Of a DNA stretch of 64,000 nucleotides, positions 18,401 to 29,255 are shown in pieces (position 1 is the first letter of the stretch; each line of letters begins with the position of its first letter). Origin of the DNA: Salinimonas iocasae (GTDB lineage Bacteria; Pseudomonadota; Gammaproteobacteria; Enterobacterales; Alteromonadaceae); contig NZ_CP039853.1 in NCBI RefSeq assembly GCF_006228385.1, positions 248,001 through 312,000 on the forward strand, in the 5' to 3' direction. Below the pieces are notes generated by a model that saw only the letters and a list, made by a program, of their open reading frames with translations, ran no database searches and was not told where the DNA came from. The position numbers and the translations under genes are program-made.

Positions 18401-21400
18401 AGCGAATTTGCAGCCCAATTCCCTGTAGTAATCGAGGAGAAAGTTGCCCCTCAGTCACAAAAAAAATATCTGGTTATCCGCGACCACTCAAATGGCGTTT
18501 ATGCAGACCCTATAGCTACAGCAATTGAGGAGTGCATGCCTGGTAAGCAGGCCATGTATCACCCTGGACTTAAAAGCTATGTAGCCCCAGCGTCACTTAA
18601 GAATGTGTTAAACAGCAAACTACATGAAGCAACCGGCGCCCCTGCGAATTATATTGGTAAGCGTTTAAATACCGAAGGGCCGGGGTTCGTGGTACGCGGT
18701 GAGCTTACCCAAGAAGTTATCGATGATTTGGAAAGCACCATTGGATTTATCAATGGCTACTTTGATAATGCAGAGCAAGGCTTTGTTGTAGAAAATGACT
18801 TAGCCATTTACCTGGTTCAGGAAGCATTAGGTAACCGACTCACGGGTAGCCATACACCCGCTTCATTTACAGCAAGTGCGACTGAATTCAAGCCACAAAC
18901 GCTTGTTGATGGAAGCCTTGAAAACCGTGCTAAAGAGCTTGGCCTTAAGCCTTCAGACATAGCAAAAATGCAGGCCTTTTTGACAGTGAAGGAAAAAGGG
19001 CTTCCGCAAGACGGCTACTGGTTCGCTGGATTATGCGCAAAAATAAAACAGTCCGAACAAGCCAATGGACAAAAAGCTTCATATTCGAGTTTGCTACACA
19101 AGGCTTATCATCAGGCATCAAGCCTATTTGCTACTGACACTTACTCTGATGAGCAGTTCATTGCTGCCGCACCGGTATGGTACTTCCTTGGCGACAAATA
19201 CGATTGGACCGGCGTACAAGAAGATGAAGTTTCAGAAAATACAGATAAGCAAGAACAAGACGTTTTACCTGCAGAGCCTGTCCAAAAACCAGAAATAGAA
19301 TCAACGCCAGAAAATGTCAGTACAGAAACCGTTAGCACTGAGCATACTTCTAATAACGCAGCTCCGGGGGTTGAAAGCGAGCAACCAGATAACACCGTAG
19401 AGCCAATAGATGAACCTCAAAGCGTTGAAGCAACAACTAATGCGAATTCGAAGTCTGATGTGCCGTCTTCTGAGGAATCTCCTCAAAGTGATTTGTTTGG
19501 GTTTATATCAGAGCAAGAGGAGAAAAATGTCTCCAATGCTGTCGATGCGACTATTCCCAGTGTTGAGAATAGCAATAGTGTCAAACGTGAACCTGTTGAA
19601 CAGCCTTTAGAAAGCCAAGATGCAATTAAGCAGGTAGATAGCGAGAAATCTACTATTGGAAAACAGGAGGATACTTCTGAGCATGACACTACTGAGGCTT
19701 TAGAAGACGTACAAGACGCCAGCTCTCAAGAAGTGAATGTGCAAGCAATATCCGAAATTGAGCTTAGGATACGAAAGCTCAATGACACTATTACCTTGCT
19801 TGTCGAAAATGGTTATTCACATGATGAATTTCTGGATCTAGTTAGTGACTCTCCAGACTGCATTGGCTACGAAAAAGAAGACGGCAGTTTTGATAAAACC
19901 CTATTACAAGCAGACTTTCGTCAAATATCGCTGCACCCTATCCCGGATTTAGCCACCTTCAAGCCAACCTCTTTATCTGCGGCTTACTATCACACCTACA
20001 ATATAGTTAGCGACAACCGGATAAATGAACTTCAGGCATTCATCAGCGAGTTGATGGAAACAAAGGGGGCGTTATCCGAGAAGAGCTTCACTAAATACAT
20101 TAAGGGCAAAACTTCGAGCAAAGGCTTTCAATCTACCCAGCCATACCTTAGTGATGGTGAGTTTAATGAGGAGTTGATGAATGAAGATATATTGCACGTC
20201 ACTGAATACAAACACGTTAACGAACTATATCGTGATATGCGAGAACTGTTTAAGCGTGACCTTGCAAATGAAGAAGTTGATTCTCAAGAGTCAGAGCCGT
20301 CAGTCACAATAACACTTGAAGGTCAAAAACAGTCTGCTACAAGACTGTATGATTCTGGCAAAGCTTCTCTATTCCAGACGGATGAAACCGGTGAATACAT
20401 TATACAAACCGGCGATAAAATCGAGCTGGCCACTATCGAAAATATCAAAAATGCCGGCTCTGAATCAGAACCACTCATGCTTGATAAAATTCAAGGTGAG
20501 GGCAGAGGAATGTACGTAGTAACGAAGCCTGATACAAACCGTGTTTTTTACACAAGCTTTGGCGATGCTACAGCACTCTACCGGCGATTAGAGGCCTCGA
20601 TAGTTGATACAGACGATAGTGATGTATCAAGCTCTGTGCAACCTACAGCCACACAGATACAGCAAACGTTATCAGCTTACTTCAGCGACCAAATATCTAT
20701 TGATGAAATAGTTAAGCGTGTTGAGCAAAAATTCAATGTTATTGTCGATGAACCTACAAAAAACATAATTTCATCCGCCTTTGATAAACATAGTGAAAGT
20801 TTTAGCGACACACCTGTTTCCCAGTCTGAGAAGCTTAGTGCGTTACAAAATGAAATGGCTACCCGTGCAAAAACTGAAATGCTTTTTCACGAGTTTTACG
20901 AAGACCATTTCAAACCTGAAGGTTTCGCTTATGAGGAAAATCCATTCTTTTCTAATGAAACAGGGAGCATCGATCGGAAATCGCTAAATGCATCGCTTAA
21001 AGAAGCCGGTTTTAACTCTCTCAAGCAGATGTATCAGGACATATTTGACAGTGTCGTTGAGATTACTCATGACCATTACACCGCTACCAAAGTGGGCGGA
21101 TTTATTCCAAACGCTGGCTTTAAGAAAGACATTGACCTTGAAGTCCAATTTGAAAACCTGCTAAAGGTTGTGCGCCGCGCAGAGCCGACAACCCCAGATT
21201 CTCAATTGCTCCCCTTTACTGATTACTTGGGCTCTACAAGCGCTTATCAACCGATTAATCAGATTCAGGGCGAACCCTTGGATTCTATTGCTGAACTGGA
21301 TATCACTGACAAATATTCGCTTGATGAATATTTGCTTTTGGCTGATCTTCATCATGTGGCCGATGTCAGCGCATCAAACTCTAAAGTAGAAATTGCTGAA

Positions 21401-24400
21401 AAGATTAAGGCGACTTGGAAAGTGAGGAAAGAACTGACTTTCATGTCGGAGACTGAAATAGCGGCGTTAGATATCCCAACGTTGCAAGAATATGCTGAGA
21501 TACTTAACGTCAGTACGACCAGCCACAATAAGATGTATGCGCGGAAAATCGTGGAAAAACTGGTTGAGCTCAAAGATGCTACTCATACGAAAGTTGCTCA
21601 ATATAATTATATAGCCGATGCAGTTTCAAGCCTCGATAAAAATGTTGCTCTGCCTGGATACGTATATCGAGACCTTAGTAATATTACTGATAGCACAGTA
21701 CTAAATATCAGTCAGGTCACCCAATATAAGCGCAAACAATTTGATAACGCTAAGATAAGAACCGAACTTGCAGACTCGCTAAAAAGCATCAATCTGCTTA
21801 GCCCAGAAACGCGCGGAGTGTTGAGCAACGTAGATTTGAGCGATGCTTATGTGGTCGGTATTGAAGAAGCCAAGTATGCTTCCAAAGCCTACACATATTC
21901 AATTCCAAAGGGTACACATATAGATAGAGTTCAACTACCTCTGGACGTTTCATATCATACTGTAATAAACGACCAACTACTTGGGCTAAATAAACCACTC
22001 GACCAATTCTGGATAGCACAGCATGGCTATTCACCTGTTTCACCCAAAGCGATGAAGGCACTGTCTATACCAGTTGAGAAATTCGTGGAGTCGACCGGCT
22101 ATCTTGGATTTCGTGACGCGAAAGGTAATAGCGCTCTAATTCGTCCAGCAAAGCGGGGCTTTTCAGCAATTGAGTACGACGAAGCAACAGGGGAAGTCAA
22201 TACAAGACGCTTTCAGTACACAAGTGAATTCGTAGAATTATACCGTGCCAAAGGCTACGAATTTTCTGACCTGGATCCGATTTTGGATGAACTTGCTCTA
22301 GATGAATCAGCAGATAAGGTTGAGCAGTTAGCATTCATCCGCAATTTACAAGATGGCGGCCTAACCAATGATCAAACAGATCAACTTGCCTCCCTCCTCA
22401 CAGATGAAATCGAGGCAACGGCAAAACAGAAAGCAGTGGTTGCCTTATCCCGGATTGAAGCATCTCTTAAACAATCGATTACTGAGAAACTAACCCACGT
22501 GGCTCAGTCTATACCGATCAACATAAATGCGAACTACCCTTCCACCATCACTGCTTTAAAAGAAGCCAAGCAGATGCAAGCTGAGCCGGTTATGGCTGAA
22601 ACAAATCCAATTGCAGAACAAGCGATAGTTGAAACACCAGAGCCGCAAGCCACCGTCAGTGGCGGCTTATTCGATATGTTGGACAGTGATGCGCCAATCG
22701 ATAAAATTTCAGAGGAAGCTCAAATTGCCCCTGTAAATGAAATAGGTGAAGGCAAGCTGGTGGTTCACTCAAGCGGTCGAGTCGGTGTTGTCAGTAACGT
22801 TGACGGCGAACAGGTCACGGTTAAACCGGACTGGGAGTATAGAATTCTCCAATCAGCTTCAGCGCGTGACTCATTGATTGATAAAGAGTCGGGCCGATTT
22901 ATTTTTACCTTAGAAATGTCCGAGTTTGCTAAAACAAAAGATGCATTAGCTTTAGACATTGATATTGATTTGCTAGACCCTCGAGATGCTAATGGTATCG
23001 CACGAATTGAATCGATGCCCCTACTCCATTTAAAAGAGTTCAATAGCATACTCGCCAATGACACCAGCTCTAATGACAGAAGTGTGCTCGCTGGGAACGC
23101 AGTTTCAAAAGTGCAAGCCAGAACCGCGGGTAGACTTTTCGCAACGGGCGACTCTGAATTAGTTCAAGAAAATGAGTTGGCAGCACTTAAACATTTTGCC
23201 TCACCTGACGATCCATCAGAAGTTATCCAGTGGTACGGTGAAGAACTCAAAAAAACAAAGGCTAATGTATTAAGCCGCAATTTTGAAAAGGCGCTATCAA
23301 AGGCCGTTGAGTTTGGATTCGAGCCAGGAATGGACTCAACTCATCTGACCGTTTCTGCAGCAGAGCTTGATATAGTAAACGAAGCAACTCTATTGAAGTT
23401 GGCCAGCACCAGCACTCTTAGTGAAATTCTCAATCAGCAAAGTCCTGAAAGTCGCTATATTGCCACTCGCCACGTGAGATTTGATGAACTTGAAAGTTCT
23501 GAAAAAGACGTGATTCTCCATGGCGATGTACGCATTAATTTTATCGGCGAAAAAGTATCTTATTCAACGAGAGACGGAAGCACTTACCCATCTCTTAATA
23601 TGCTGTTAGACCATCACGCTACACAAGATCCCGAGCCTGTTTTCCATGCTGGCCAAGAACTGGTTTTAGTTGATGGTGAAAATGTAACAATTGAGGTTGT
23701 CGCTGAAGATACTTACCCTGAAGATGGCACCGTTATGCTTGGTGAAGAGTCGTCGACAGCACACAAAATTGAATCTGTATTTGAGTATGACTTTCGTGAA
23801 GTTGAAGCCAGAAGTCGTCAATTCTTCGATAATGCTAACGGAACTATCAAGCAATTACTAAATCAGCCTTTTAAAAATGATTATAACGACGCCAATATCA
23901 AGGATTTTGCTTATAACAAGATGGCTGAAACATCAGTCAGATCTATGCTTGAAGAGATAGAAGCAAATGGCCAACATGAATTTATGGGCTATGAGCTTTA
24001 TATTGCAGACAATAAGTACAGTTATTTTGATGAAACACAAAAGACTGAACCATACGAAACCATTGCCAATGCTCAAGAAGCGGTACAGACCTTAGTTAAT
24101 CAAGCTCGTGAGGAAGAACAAAATGCAGATGCAGAGAGACATAGAGACATACATGATGACGTTTTGTCCGGTTCAGCAGAGCCAATTGCAAGCGACCGGC
24201 AAATGGGAGGAATGGCTGAAGAACAAAACGCAACTATTGCAGCTACAGCTAACCAAGAAGATAGAGGCTCTAGAGTCGACGACTCCGCCTCCACAGGGGA
24301 CAGACTATCACGAGCAGGTAGCGTACCATCAGTACATAAAGGACCAAGCAATGCAGGGAGTGCTCAAAGAGCACCTACCAGCGAGCGAACTGTAACCTAT

Positions 24401-27400
24401 TCTTACCCAGATAATCTTGAAGACAACATTGGTACTTTACCTAAAAAAATTGAGCTGAACATAGAAGCGCTGCGCATTAGCAAGCTCATCGATGAGGAAC
24501 AGCGTGAAGCGACTTTAGAAGAAAAAGATGCTCTTGCCCACTACACAGGCTGGGGTGGCATGCCCGGCATGTTTGATCATACGAACTACCTGTATTCCCA
24601 ACAGCGCAGGCAACTAACAGAGTTAGTTTCCGCACAAGAGTACAGCTCTATTAAAGAATCTGCATTGACCGCCTTCTACACGCCGCCCTCTATTATCAAG
24701 GAGGTTTATTTTGGCGCTAGTAAATTCGGCTTTGTCGGGGGAGAAGTTAGTGATCCTTCTACTGGAATTGGCTCATTTTTGTCAACGATGCCCGAAGAGC
24801 TTAAAGAAAACTCAAACGTTACAGCTCGCGAGCTAGACACTGTTACAGCCCGTATAGCTCAGCAAATACACGGAGAGAAAATCGTCAAACAAGGTGGCTT
24901 TGAAAAGACAAAGCAACCTAACAATTATTTTGACTTGATAACGTCCAACATTCCTTTTGGAAATTATTCTGTATTTGACCCTGACTATGCACAATATGGA
25001 TATAAAATTCATGACTATTTTCTTGTCAAAAATATCGATAAGGTCAAGCCTGGGGGGATAGTCGCATTTATAACTTCCACAGGCACCATGGACAAAGCTG
25101 ATGATGCTGCTCGTCAGCACGTTTATAAGTCATCAGACTTGGTTGCTTCAGTCCGACTCCCCTCAAAAACATTCTCAAAGTATGCAAATACTCATGTAGG
25201 CGCCGACGTTGTATTTTTTAGAAAGCGTCTGCCCGGAGAGGAGCCTTTAAGCTCAGACTGGCTAAACACTGAGACTATTGATGCTGAGGATAGAAATGGC
25301 GATATCCATACTCACAGTATCAATGGCTATTACGTGAAGAACCCTCAAATGATAATTGGCAATACGGTTTCTGTGCGAGGACAGTATGGCTATGAGCTTT
25401 CAAGCTTATACGATGGCAATGTGGCTGAAGCTTTACACAGTGCTCTTGAAGGCGCCCCATCTCCAAAGCCTACCCGCAAAAAGGATGCTTCCATTGTTAT
25501 TGAGGAAACTAAGAGTGAGGAAATTATCACGCTGATAGATGACCACCTTCGCCCTGGCTCATTTACGATGGCTGGAGATCAATTAGGAGTTGCTGTATCA
25601 ACTTATAATCCGGAAACAGAGGATTATGATTTAACGTTCGAGCCAATCAATGTCAAAGGTAAGAAGGCTGAAAGACTATCAAGCTTGATAGGAATTCGAG
25701 ACCATCTTCGTGCGCATATTAGTCTGCAAATGCAAACGACTGGTATGCCTGAAGAATTGGCAGAATCTATTACGAGACTTAACACTCTTTATGACCAACA
25801 TGTAAAGAAATTTGAGAACCTGAGCGAGAGCACTACAAAGCAGGCCTTTCAGGAAGATCCTGATTATCCCCTTCTAATGGGTCTTGAAATCGTTGATAAA
25901 TCAACTCAAAAAATTGTCAAGACAAACGTATTTAGCGAAAGAACGATCGGCAAAAACAGTCGCCCAACCCATGCTGATAGCGCAGATGAAGCTTTTGCTA
26001 TATCAATGGCGTGGGATGGAACGATAACCCCCTCATTTGTTAGTGAACTTCTTGGCAAGAACTGGGAACAAATCACCGAAGAAAACGTGGGCACGTTGTT
26101 TGTTGACCCAAGCCAAAACAAGTGGGTACACCGCTCGCAGTATCTTTCTGGAAATATTCTTGAAAAACTTGAAAGTGCGAAAGCTGCAGTAGAGTTAGAT
26201 TCAAGTTTTCAACAAAACGTAGAAGCGCTTGAAGAAGCGATGCCGGAGCCGGTTCTTGCAGAAGAAATTAAGTTACGTTTGGGTAGCGGCTGGGTTCCTA
26301 CTGAAATTATAAGCCGGTTTACTGAAATGGTTATTACAGGAGAGTCCTCGCCATTTCCTGGTGAAGCAAACCCTAATTTCAAAGTTTCGCTTATAGGTGC
26401 AGATTGGCAAGTCGGGGTAAGCGACTGGACTATCTCTCAAAATGACGGGCGGGCGCGAAACAGGTACGGCACGGAACGTATTAGCGCATCTGAGCTAATT
26501 CAAAAGGTGCTAAATGGTAGTAAAATTGAAATCTGTGACACTGTTGAAGACAAGCGAGTTGTTAATATAGACCAAACTGCAATTGCTAACTCTAAAGCAC
26601 AGGATATCAAAGAGCTATTCAACAGTTGGGTCTGGAACGACCCTGAAAGAAAGGCGCTATTAACGCAGGTTTACAACAACCGATTCAATGTATTTGTAGA
26701 AGCTAAATATGATGGTTCTGGTATTCAGTTCACAGGCCTAAGCCCAACTTTTAATGGGAAGCCATTTACTCCTCGTCAAACACAACGCAATACGATTATG
26801 CGTTACTTTCAAGAAGGACGGGCGCTTTTAGCACATGGTGTAGGTACCGGAAAATCATTTGAATTGGCTTCAATTGCAATCGAAGGGAAAGCCCGTAATT
26901 TACATCAAAAGCCAGTTGTAGCGGTGCCAAACAACGTTTTCGGTCAATTGAGTCGCAGCATTCAGCAACATTATCCTAACGCTAGGGTCCTGAGCCTTGA
27001 CCCTAAGAAAATGAATAAGACGCAACGCCATGAGTTAACGAGCAAAATTGCGACTGGGAACTGGGATTGCGTGGTTGTAGCCCATAGCACATTGGATAAG
27101 CTCAGCGCACCTAAGCAGTTCGTTGACAATCAGTTACAAAAACAAATCTGGGAGCTACAAAGCGTAATAGATAATCAGGATAGCCAAGGTACGTTTACAA
27201 ACAAACGCGCTCAGCAAAAACTGAAAAACCTGGAAACAAAACTTCAAAAAAGACTCGACCAGGATTCAAAGGACAATGTGCTTTACCTTGACCAGTTAGG
27301 TATAGATGCCTTGCTGGTGGATGAGGCTGATAACTTTCTTAACCTCGGCTCACCTTCCAACATGGCTCACGTCAACGGTGTTAACACACAAGAATCTAAG

Positions 27401-29248
27401 CGTGCGATGAACATGTTATTTATGACTCGATTTATTCAGGATATGAATAACAACCGGGGCGTTGTATGGGCCACCGGTACTGACATCAGAAAGTCGATGA
27501 GCGACCTGTATGTAAATCTGTATGTTTTAGCGCCTGATGAACTGAAAAAGCTTGGCGTTGATAACTTCGATGCCTTTATGTCAGTGTTTGGTGAGGTAGT
27601 CACTACCATCGAGGCTAATCCGGAAGGAACTGGCTATAGAGAAAACTCACGCTTGGCAAAATTTAACAATTTACCTGAGCTGGGTCAGTTATATAGAACT
27701 GTCGCCGATGTCGTTACAGCTGAGATGGCAGGAGTGGTAAAGCCTGAGTCAACTAAAATTGGTGTTAAATGCCAGGGTAATGAATTCTTCTCGGCTTATA
27801 TGAAAAACATAGCAAAACGGGCGACCTCATTTCGGCAAGGCTCTAAAGAAGAGTCCTGGTTTGCAATACAGCATTCTTCACAGTTAGCTGCGATGGACAT
27901 GCGCTGCGTTGATCCAACCATACCTGAAGCTACGGGCTGCAAAATCTCCAAAGCAGCTCAGAATATTTTGGCTGAACATAAACCAGAAAGTGAGACACCC
28001 AGAGCCCAGTTGGTCTTTATTGACAGGTTTGTTAATCCAACTGCAGCTGGGTTTAGCGTGTATGACACTCTCATCGACAAATTAGTTGATGGGGGTATCC
28101 CTCGCGACAAAATTATCGACAGCCGGCAAGTTGTCAGTGAATTTCAGAAAAAAGATTTTGAGGATGGCATGAATAGTGGCAAATATCTTGTTGCCATTGG
28201 AACCACTGAGCGGTTTGGTGTTGGGAACAACATACAAACGAACTTAGTTGCCATGCACGAATTGACTCCACCTTGGAACCCAAGAGACTTAGAGCAACGG
28301 CTAGGAAGAATAGAGCGCCACGGAAATTTAAACGATGAGGTAAATGTTTATCGATATACCACCGAAAATAGCTTTGATTTGTTTCAGTGGGAGACGATGA
28401 AACGCAAAGCTTCCTTTATCATGCAAACAAAGCTGGAACCACATTTGGCTCCACGTGAATATACCGAAGAAGCAGATGCCACTTACAGTGAAATGATGGC
28501 CATTGCTACCGGTAATACGTTGATCAAAGATAAAATAGAGGTTGATGCTGATCTACAACGCTTAGAGCGCCTGAAACGCTCTCACATTGATGGAAAGCGA
28601 CAGATGCAAGGTTCTATTACCTATTCAGAAAGGTTCATCGTGACGCAGCATAAGCATCTTGAATTTATCCAGACATTTATTGATAAGCTACCGGATAACT
28701 CAAGCTTTGAATTTGAAGGTAAGTCATTCGGCCAGGACCTGAAAAGTGGTGCAGAAGCTATAAAGTCAGTGTTCAAAAAGATGGAGGGTAATAAGTCACC
28801 TCAACTTATCGTGAATGCCGGCAAATTTGGTGACTTAGAGCTTAAATTTAGACTAGAAGAAAGATCCGATGGCAAAAAGGGGTACACGCTGAAAGCCTAC
28901 GTTGGCAAAGAGACTGTGAAAGTTTCAAATAACGCCTATGTGGGTGCGCAATTATCAGACCTCCCCACCCTTTTACCGCGACTCTTAGAGGAAAAAGAGA
29001 ACTGCCTAGCTCAGATCAGTAAAGAGGAAAATAGAATAGAAAGCCTTAAGCAGGAGCTTCATCAGCCATTCGAAAAAGAGTCAGAGCTATTAACGCTTAC
29101 CAACCGCGCGGAGCAACTTAATAAGCAACTCCTACAAGCGGCTAATGAGGCATCTAATAGTGACGATGATGTTGATTGGGAAACCCTGCTTGGTGAACAT
29201 AATCAATCGGAACATAACCCAACTAACCAGCCGAGCATGGGAATGTAA
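15500..29248 (+). CDS. 4582-residue Toprim / N6-methyltransferase / SNF2-like helicase protein
   Basis: One uninterrupted frame of 13.7 kb. Visible parts: a 450-residue unknown N-terminus; a helical primase-associated region; a Toprim domain with EGMADT (Glu near 768) and a D-N-D motif near 814-816; acidic low-complexity linkers (about 1000-1030, 1260-1420); about 1400 residues with no recognised domain; an N6-adenine methyltransferase with DPSTGIG (near 3085) and SNIPFG (near 3150, in place of NPPF); and a superfamily 2 helicase with GVGTGKS (near 3780), VDEAD (near 3940) and QRLGRIERHGN (near 4266). The methyltransferase-helicase half recalls the phage P1 DarB antirestriction family. The Toprim half recalls plasmid transfer primases, which enter recipients. 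The C-terminus PSMGM resembles that of two neighbours. Confidence 0.9.
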   Translation: MNLNKDFITLQITGHNVEKGYIYGILKDGSDAKLTLVQNKNSTAQNFVSALSDSSAKTYAPVGAHIVAYGINTINADSGFISANFASAVTKNPEQKHTFVTPIKVDRKPVARGNGNNRFLTLGASVLDADYTRLQNIKGLRKELTDVLRGSSNKSVPGYSRGLMVRVGHTQPNGQKAVVPYEFYAYPNEKASDAIQRLYDENGGDNKFRRMLARLNREIGKDNAVIEAAGISRVSFNDYGNPNNLSKYANAQHYKAKIQGQVRQAYSMAAISINKQTNRIDSAHPLPRAKIQNSVSGLLGIHNDIDAPSFNSDTPGTANKSLSAGIKGYPLRIEQQLDSSGRLSRFAVTGPRTELDNYKSRIESAAVGVKPFYKENTNSYIFPAIAYKEVASTLSDLSGTPAIYISEQKQTGKASYIYINGRTDEQPFHKRISNVAKNLSGENVAGAWRFPEKNRLQVEEQLGDLLSQSARPETAIEKKFKPRFPDYAEWQQQKYSLSGNSMKDAHYDQIEKYAEEAGIDWAKTAPNILMPSPYTGTEMFLSNASQKDVFPKQTAHNGSCSVIASTYRYKSKRTDKEHLGIYLQFKNLKMGGGEFFTEFKSGDYDFSLYESERGTGKVKTGGSSPEEIAKREADNQQRLAEKAKREAEQTKKALQDALMTWGQGIQATGNEPYNVKKGLQSHVDLIDLRTAKTPNGSTFSMYQLVDEYGNFTGLQKIYDKGWKDEKGRTTNKVFTEGTVFNDLDTGNPVGTHGRVGNDDGIRPIVYAEGMADTLSAVAATGHFGKIGINKNNLKSVVAVSVHNNPNRDHIVVGDNDRAHKDGNIGAKAALDAAWQNNVKWMIPNFEGMDLSSDPKDINDLHHLAGLEEVQRQIGAAHPAPQNLLEYYNTRLQFENDKTYPAAFEKALKEITERYPQMDKSRIEAGLTFKRTEQNNYQSQVNNSKTKSERSEKSESESTESTETDDVVSEFAAQFPVVIEEKVAPQSQKKYLVIRDHSNGVYADPIATAIEECMPGKQAMYHPGLKSYVAPASLKNVLNSKLHEATGAPANYIGKRLNTEGPGFVVRGELTQEVIDDLESTIGFINGYFDNAEQGFVVENDLAIYLVQEALGNRLTGSHTPASFTASATEFKPQTLVDGSLENRAKELGLKPSDIAKMQAFLTVKEKGLPQDGYWFAGLCAKIKQSEQANGQKASYSSLLHKAYHQASSLFATDTYSDEQFIAAAPVWYFLGDKYDWTGVQEDEVSENTDKQEQDVLPAEPVQKPEIESTPENVSTETVSTEHTSNNAAPGVESEQPDNTVEPIDEPQSVEATTNANSKSDVPSSEESPQSDLFGFISEQEEKNVSNAVDATIPSVENSNSVKREPVEQPLESQDAIKQVDSEKSTIGKQEDTSEHDTTEALEDVQDASSQEVNVQAISEIELRIRKLNDTITLLVENGYSHDEFLDLVSDSPDCIGYEKEDGSFDKTLLQADFRQISLHPIPDLATFKPTSLSAAYYHTYNIVSDNRINELQAFISELMETKGALSEKSFTKYIKGKTSSKGFQSTQPYLSDGEFNEELMNEDILHVTEYKHVNELYRDMRELFKRDLANEEVDSQESEPSVTITLEGQKQSATRLYDSGKASLFQTDETGEYIIQTGDKIELATIENIKNAGSESEPLMLDKIQGEGRGMYVVTKPDTNRVFYTSFGDATALYRRLEASIVDTDDSDVSSSVQPTATQIQQTLSAYFSDQISIDEIVKRVEQKFNVIVDEPTKNIISSAFDKHSESFSDTPVSQSEKLSALQNEMATRAKTEMLFHEFYEDHFKPEGFAYEENPFFSNETGSIDRKSLNASLKEAGFNSLKQMYQDIFDSVVEITHDHYTATKVGGFIPNAGFKKDIDLEVQFENLLKVVRRAEPTTPDSQLLPFTDYLGSTSAYQPINQIQGEPLDSIAELDITDKYSLDEYLLLADLHHVADVSASNSKVEIAEKIKATWKVRKELTFMSETEIAALDIPTLQEYAEILNVSTTSHNKMYARKIVEKLVELKDATHTKVAQYNYIADAVSSLDKNVALPGYVYRDLSNITDSTVLNISQVTQYKRKQFDNAKIRTELADSLKSINLLSPETRGVLSNVDLSDAYVVGIEEAKYASKAYTYSIPKGTHIDRVQLPLDVSYHTVINDQLLGLNKPLDQFWIAQHGYSPVSPKAMKALSIPVEKFVESTGYLGFRDAKGNSALIRPAKRGFSAIEYDEATGEVNTRRFQYTSEFVELYRAKGYEFSDLDPILDELALDESADKVEQLAFIRNLQDGGLTNDQTDQLASLLTDEIEATAKQKAVVALSRIEASLKQSITEKLTHVAQSIPININANYPSTITALKEAKQMQAEPVMAETNPIAEQAIVETPEPQATVSGGLFDMLDSDAPIDKISEEAQIAPVNEIGEGKLVVHSSGRVGVVSNVDGEQVTVKPDWEYRILQSASARDSLIDKESGRFIFTLEMSEFAKTKDALALDIDIDLLDPRDANGIARIESMPLLHLKEFNSILANDTSSNDRSVLAGNAVSKVQARTAGRLFATGDSELVQENELAALKHFASPDDPSEVIQWYGEELKKTKANVLSRNFEKALSKAVEFGFEPGMDSTHLTVSAAELDIVNEATLLKLASTSTLSEILNQQSPESRYIATRHVRFDELESSEKDVILHGDVRINFIGEKVSYSTRDGSTYPSLNMLLDHHATQDPEPVFHAGQELVLVDGENVTIEVVAEDTYPEDGTVMLGEESSTAHKIESVFEYDFREVEARSRQFFDNANGTIKQLLNQPFKNDYNDANIKDFAYNKMAETSVRSMLEEIEANGQHEFMGYELYIADNKYSYFDETQKTEPYETIANAQEAVQTLVNQAREEEQNADAERHRDIHDDVLSGSAEPIASDRQMGGMAEEQNATIAATANQEDRGSRVDDSASTGDRLSRAGSVPSVHKGPSNAGSAQRAPTSERTVTYSYPDNLEDNIGTLPKKIELNIEALRISKLIDEEQREATLEEKDALAHYTGWGGMPGMFDHTNYLYSQQRRQLTELVSAQEYSSIKESALTAFYTPPSIIKEVYFGASKFGFVGGEVSDPSTGIGSFLSTMPEELKENSNVTARELDTVTARIAQQIHGEKIVKQGGFEKTKQPNNYFDLITSNIPFGNYSVFDPDYAQYGYKIHDYFLVKNIDKVKPGGIVAFITSTGTMDKADDAARQHVYKSSDLVASVRLPSKTFSKYANTHVGADVVFFRKRLPGEEPLSSDWLNTETIDAEDRNGDIHTHSINGYYVKNPQMIIGNTVSVRGQYGYELSSLYDGNVAEALHSALEGAPSPKPTRKKDASIVIEETKSEEIITLIDDHLRPGSFTMAGDQLGVAVSTYNPETEDYDLTFEPINVKGKKAERLSSLIGIRDHLRAHISLQMQTTGMPEELAESITRLNTLYDQHVKKFENLSESTTKQAFQEDPDYPLLMGLEIVDKSTQKIVKTNVFSERTIGKNSRPTHADSADEAFAISMAWDGTITPSFVSELLGKNWEQITEENVGTLFVDPSQNKWVHRSQYLSGNILEKLESAKAAVELDSSFQQNVEALEEAMPEPVLAEEIKLRLGSGWVPTEIISRFTEMVITGESSPFPGEANPNFKVSLIGADWQVGVSDWTISQNDGRARNRYGTERISASELIQKVLNGSKIEICDTVEDKRVVNIDQTAIANSKAQDIKELFNSWVWNDPERKALLTQVYNNRFNVFVEAKYDGSGIQFTGLSPTFNGKPFTPRQTQRNTIMRYFQEGRALLAHGVGTGKSFELASIAIEGKARNLHQKPVVAVPNNVFGQLSRSIQQHYPNARVLSLDPKKMNKTQRHELTSKIATGNWDCVVVAHSTLDKLSAPKQFVDNQLQKQIWELQSVIDNQDSQGTFTNKRAQQKLKNLETKLQKRLDQDSKDNVLYLDQLGIDALLVDEADNFLNLGSPSNMAHVNGVNTQESKRAMNMLFMTRFIQDMNNNRGVVWATGTDIRKSMSDLYVNLYVLAPDELKKLGVDNFDAFMSVFGEVVTTIEANPEGTGYRENSRLAKFNNLPELGQLYRTVADVVTAEMAGVVKPESTKIGVKCQGNEFFSAYMKNIAKRATSFRQGSKEESWFAIQHSSQLAAMDMRCVDPTIPEATGCKISKAAQNILAEHKPESETPRAQLVFIDRFVNPTAAGFSVYDTLIDKLVDGGIPRDKIIDSRQVVSEFQKKDFEDGMNSGKYLVAIGTTERFGVGNNIQTNLVAMHELTPPWNPRDLEQRLGRIERHGNLNDEVNVYRYTTENSFDLFQWETMKRKASFIMQTKLEPHLAPREYTEEADATYSEMMAIATGNTLIKDKIEVDADLQRLERLKRSHIDGKRQMQGSITYSERFIVTQHKHLEFIQTFIDKLPDNSSFEFEGKSFGQDLKSGAEAIKSVFKKMEGNKSPQLIVNAGKFGDLELKFRLEERSDGKKGYTLKAYVGKETVKVSNNAYVGAQLSDLPTLLPRLLEEKENCLAQISKEENRIESLKQELHQPFEKESELLTLTNRAEQLNKQLLQAANEASNSDDDVDWETLLGEHNQSEHNPTNQPSMGM

Positions 29249-29255
29249 ATTTAAA

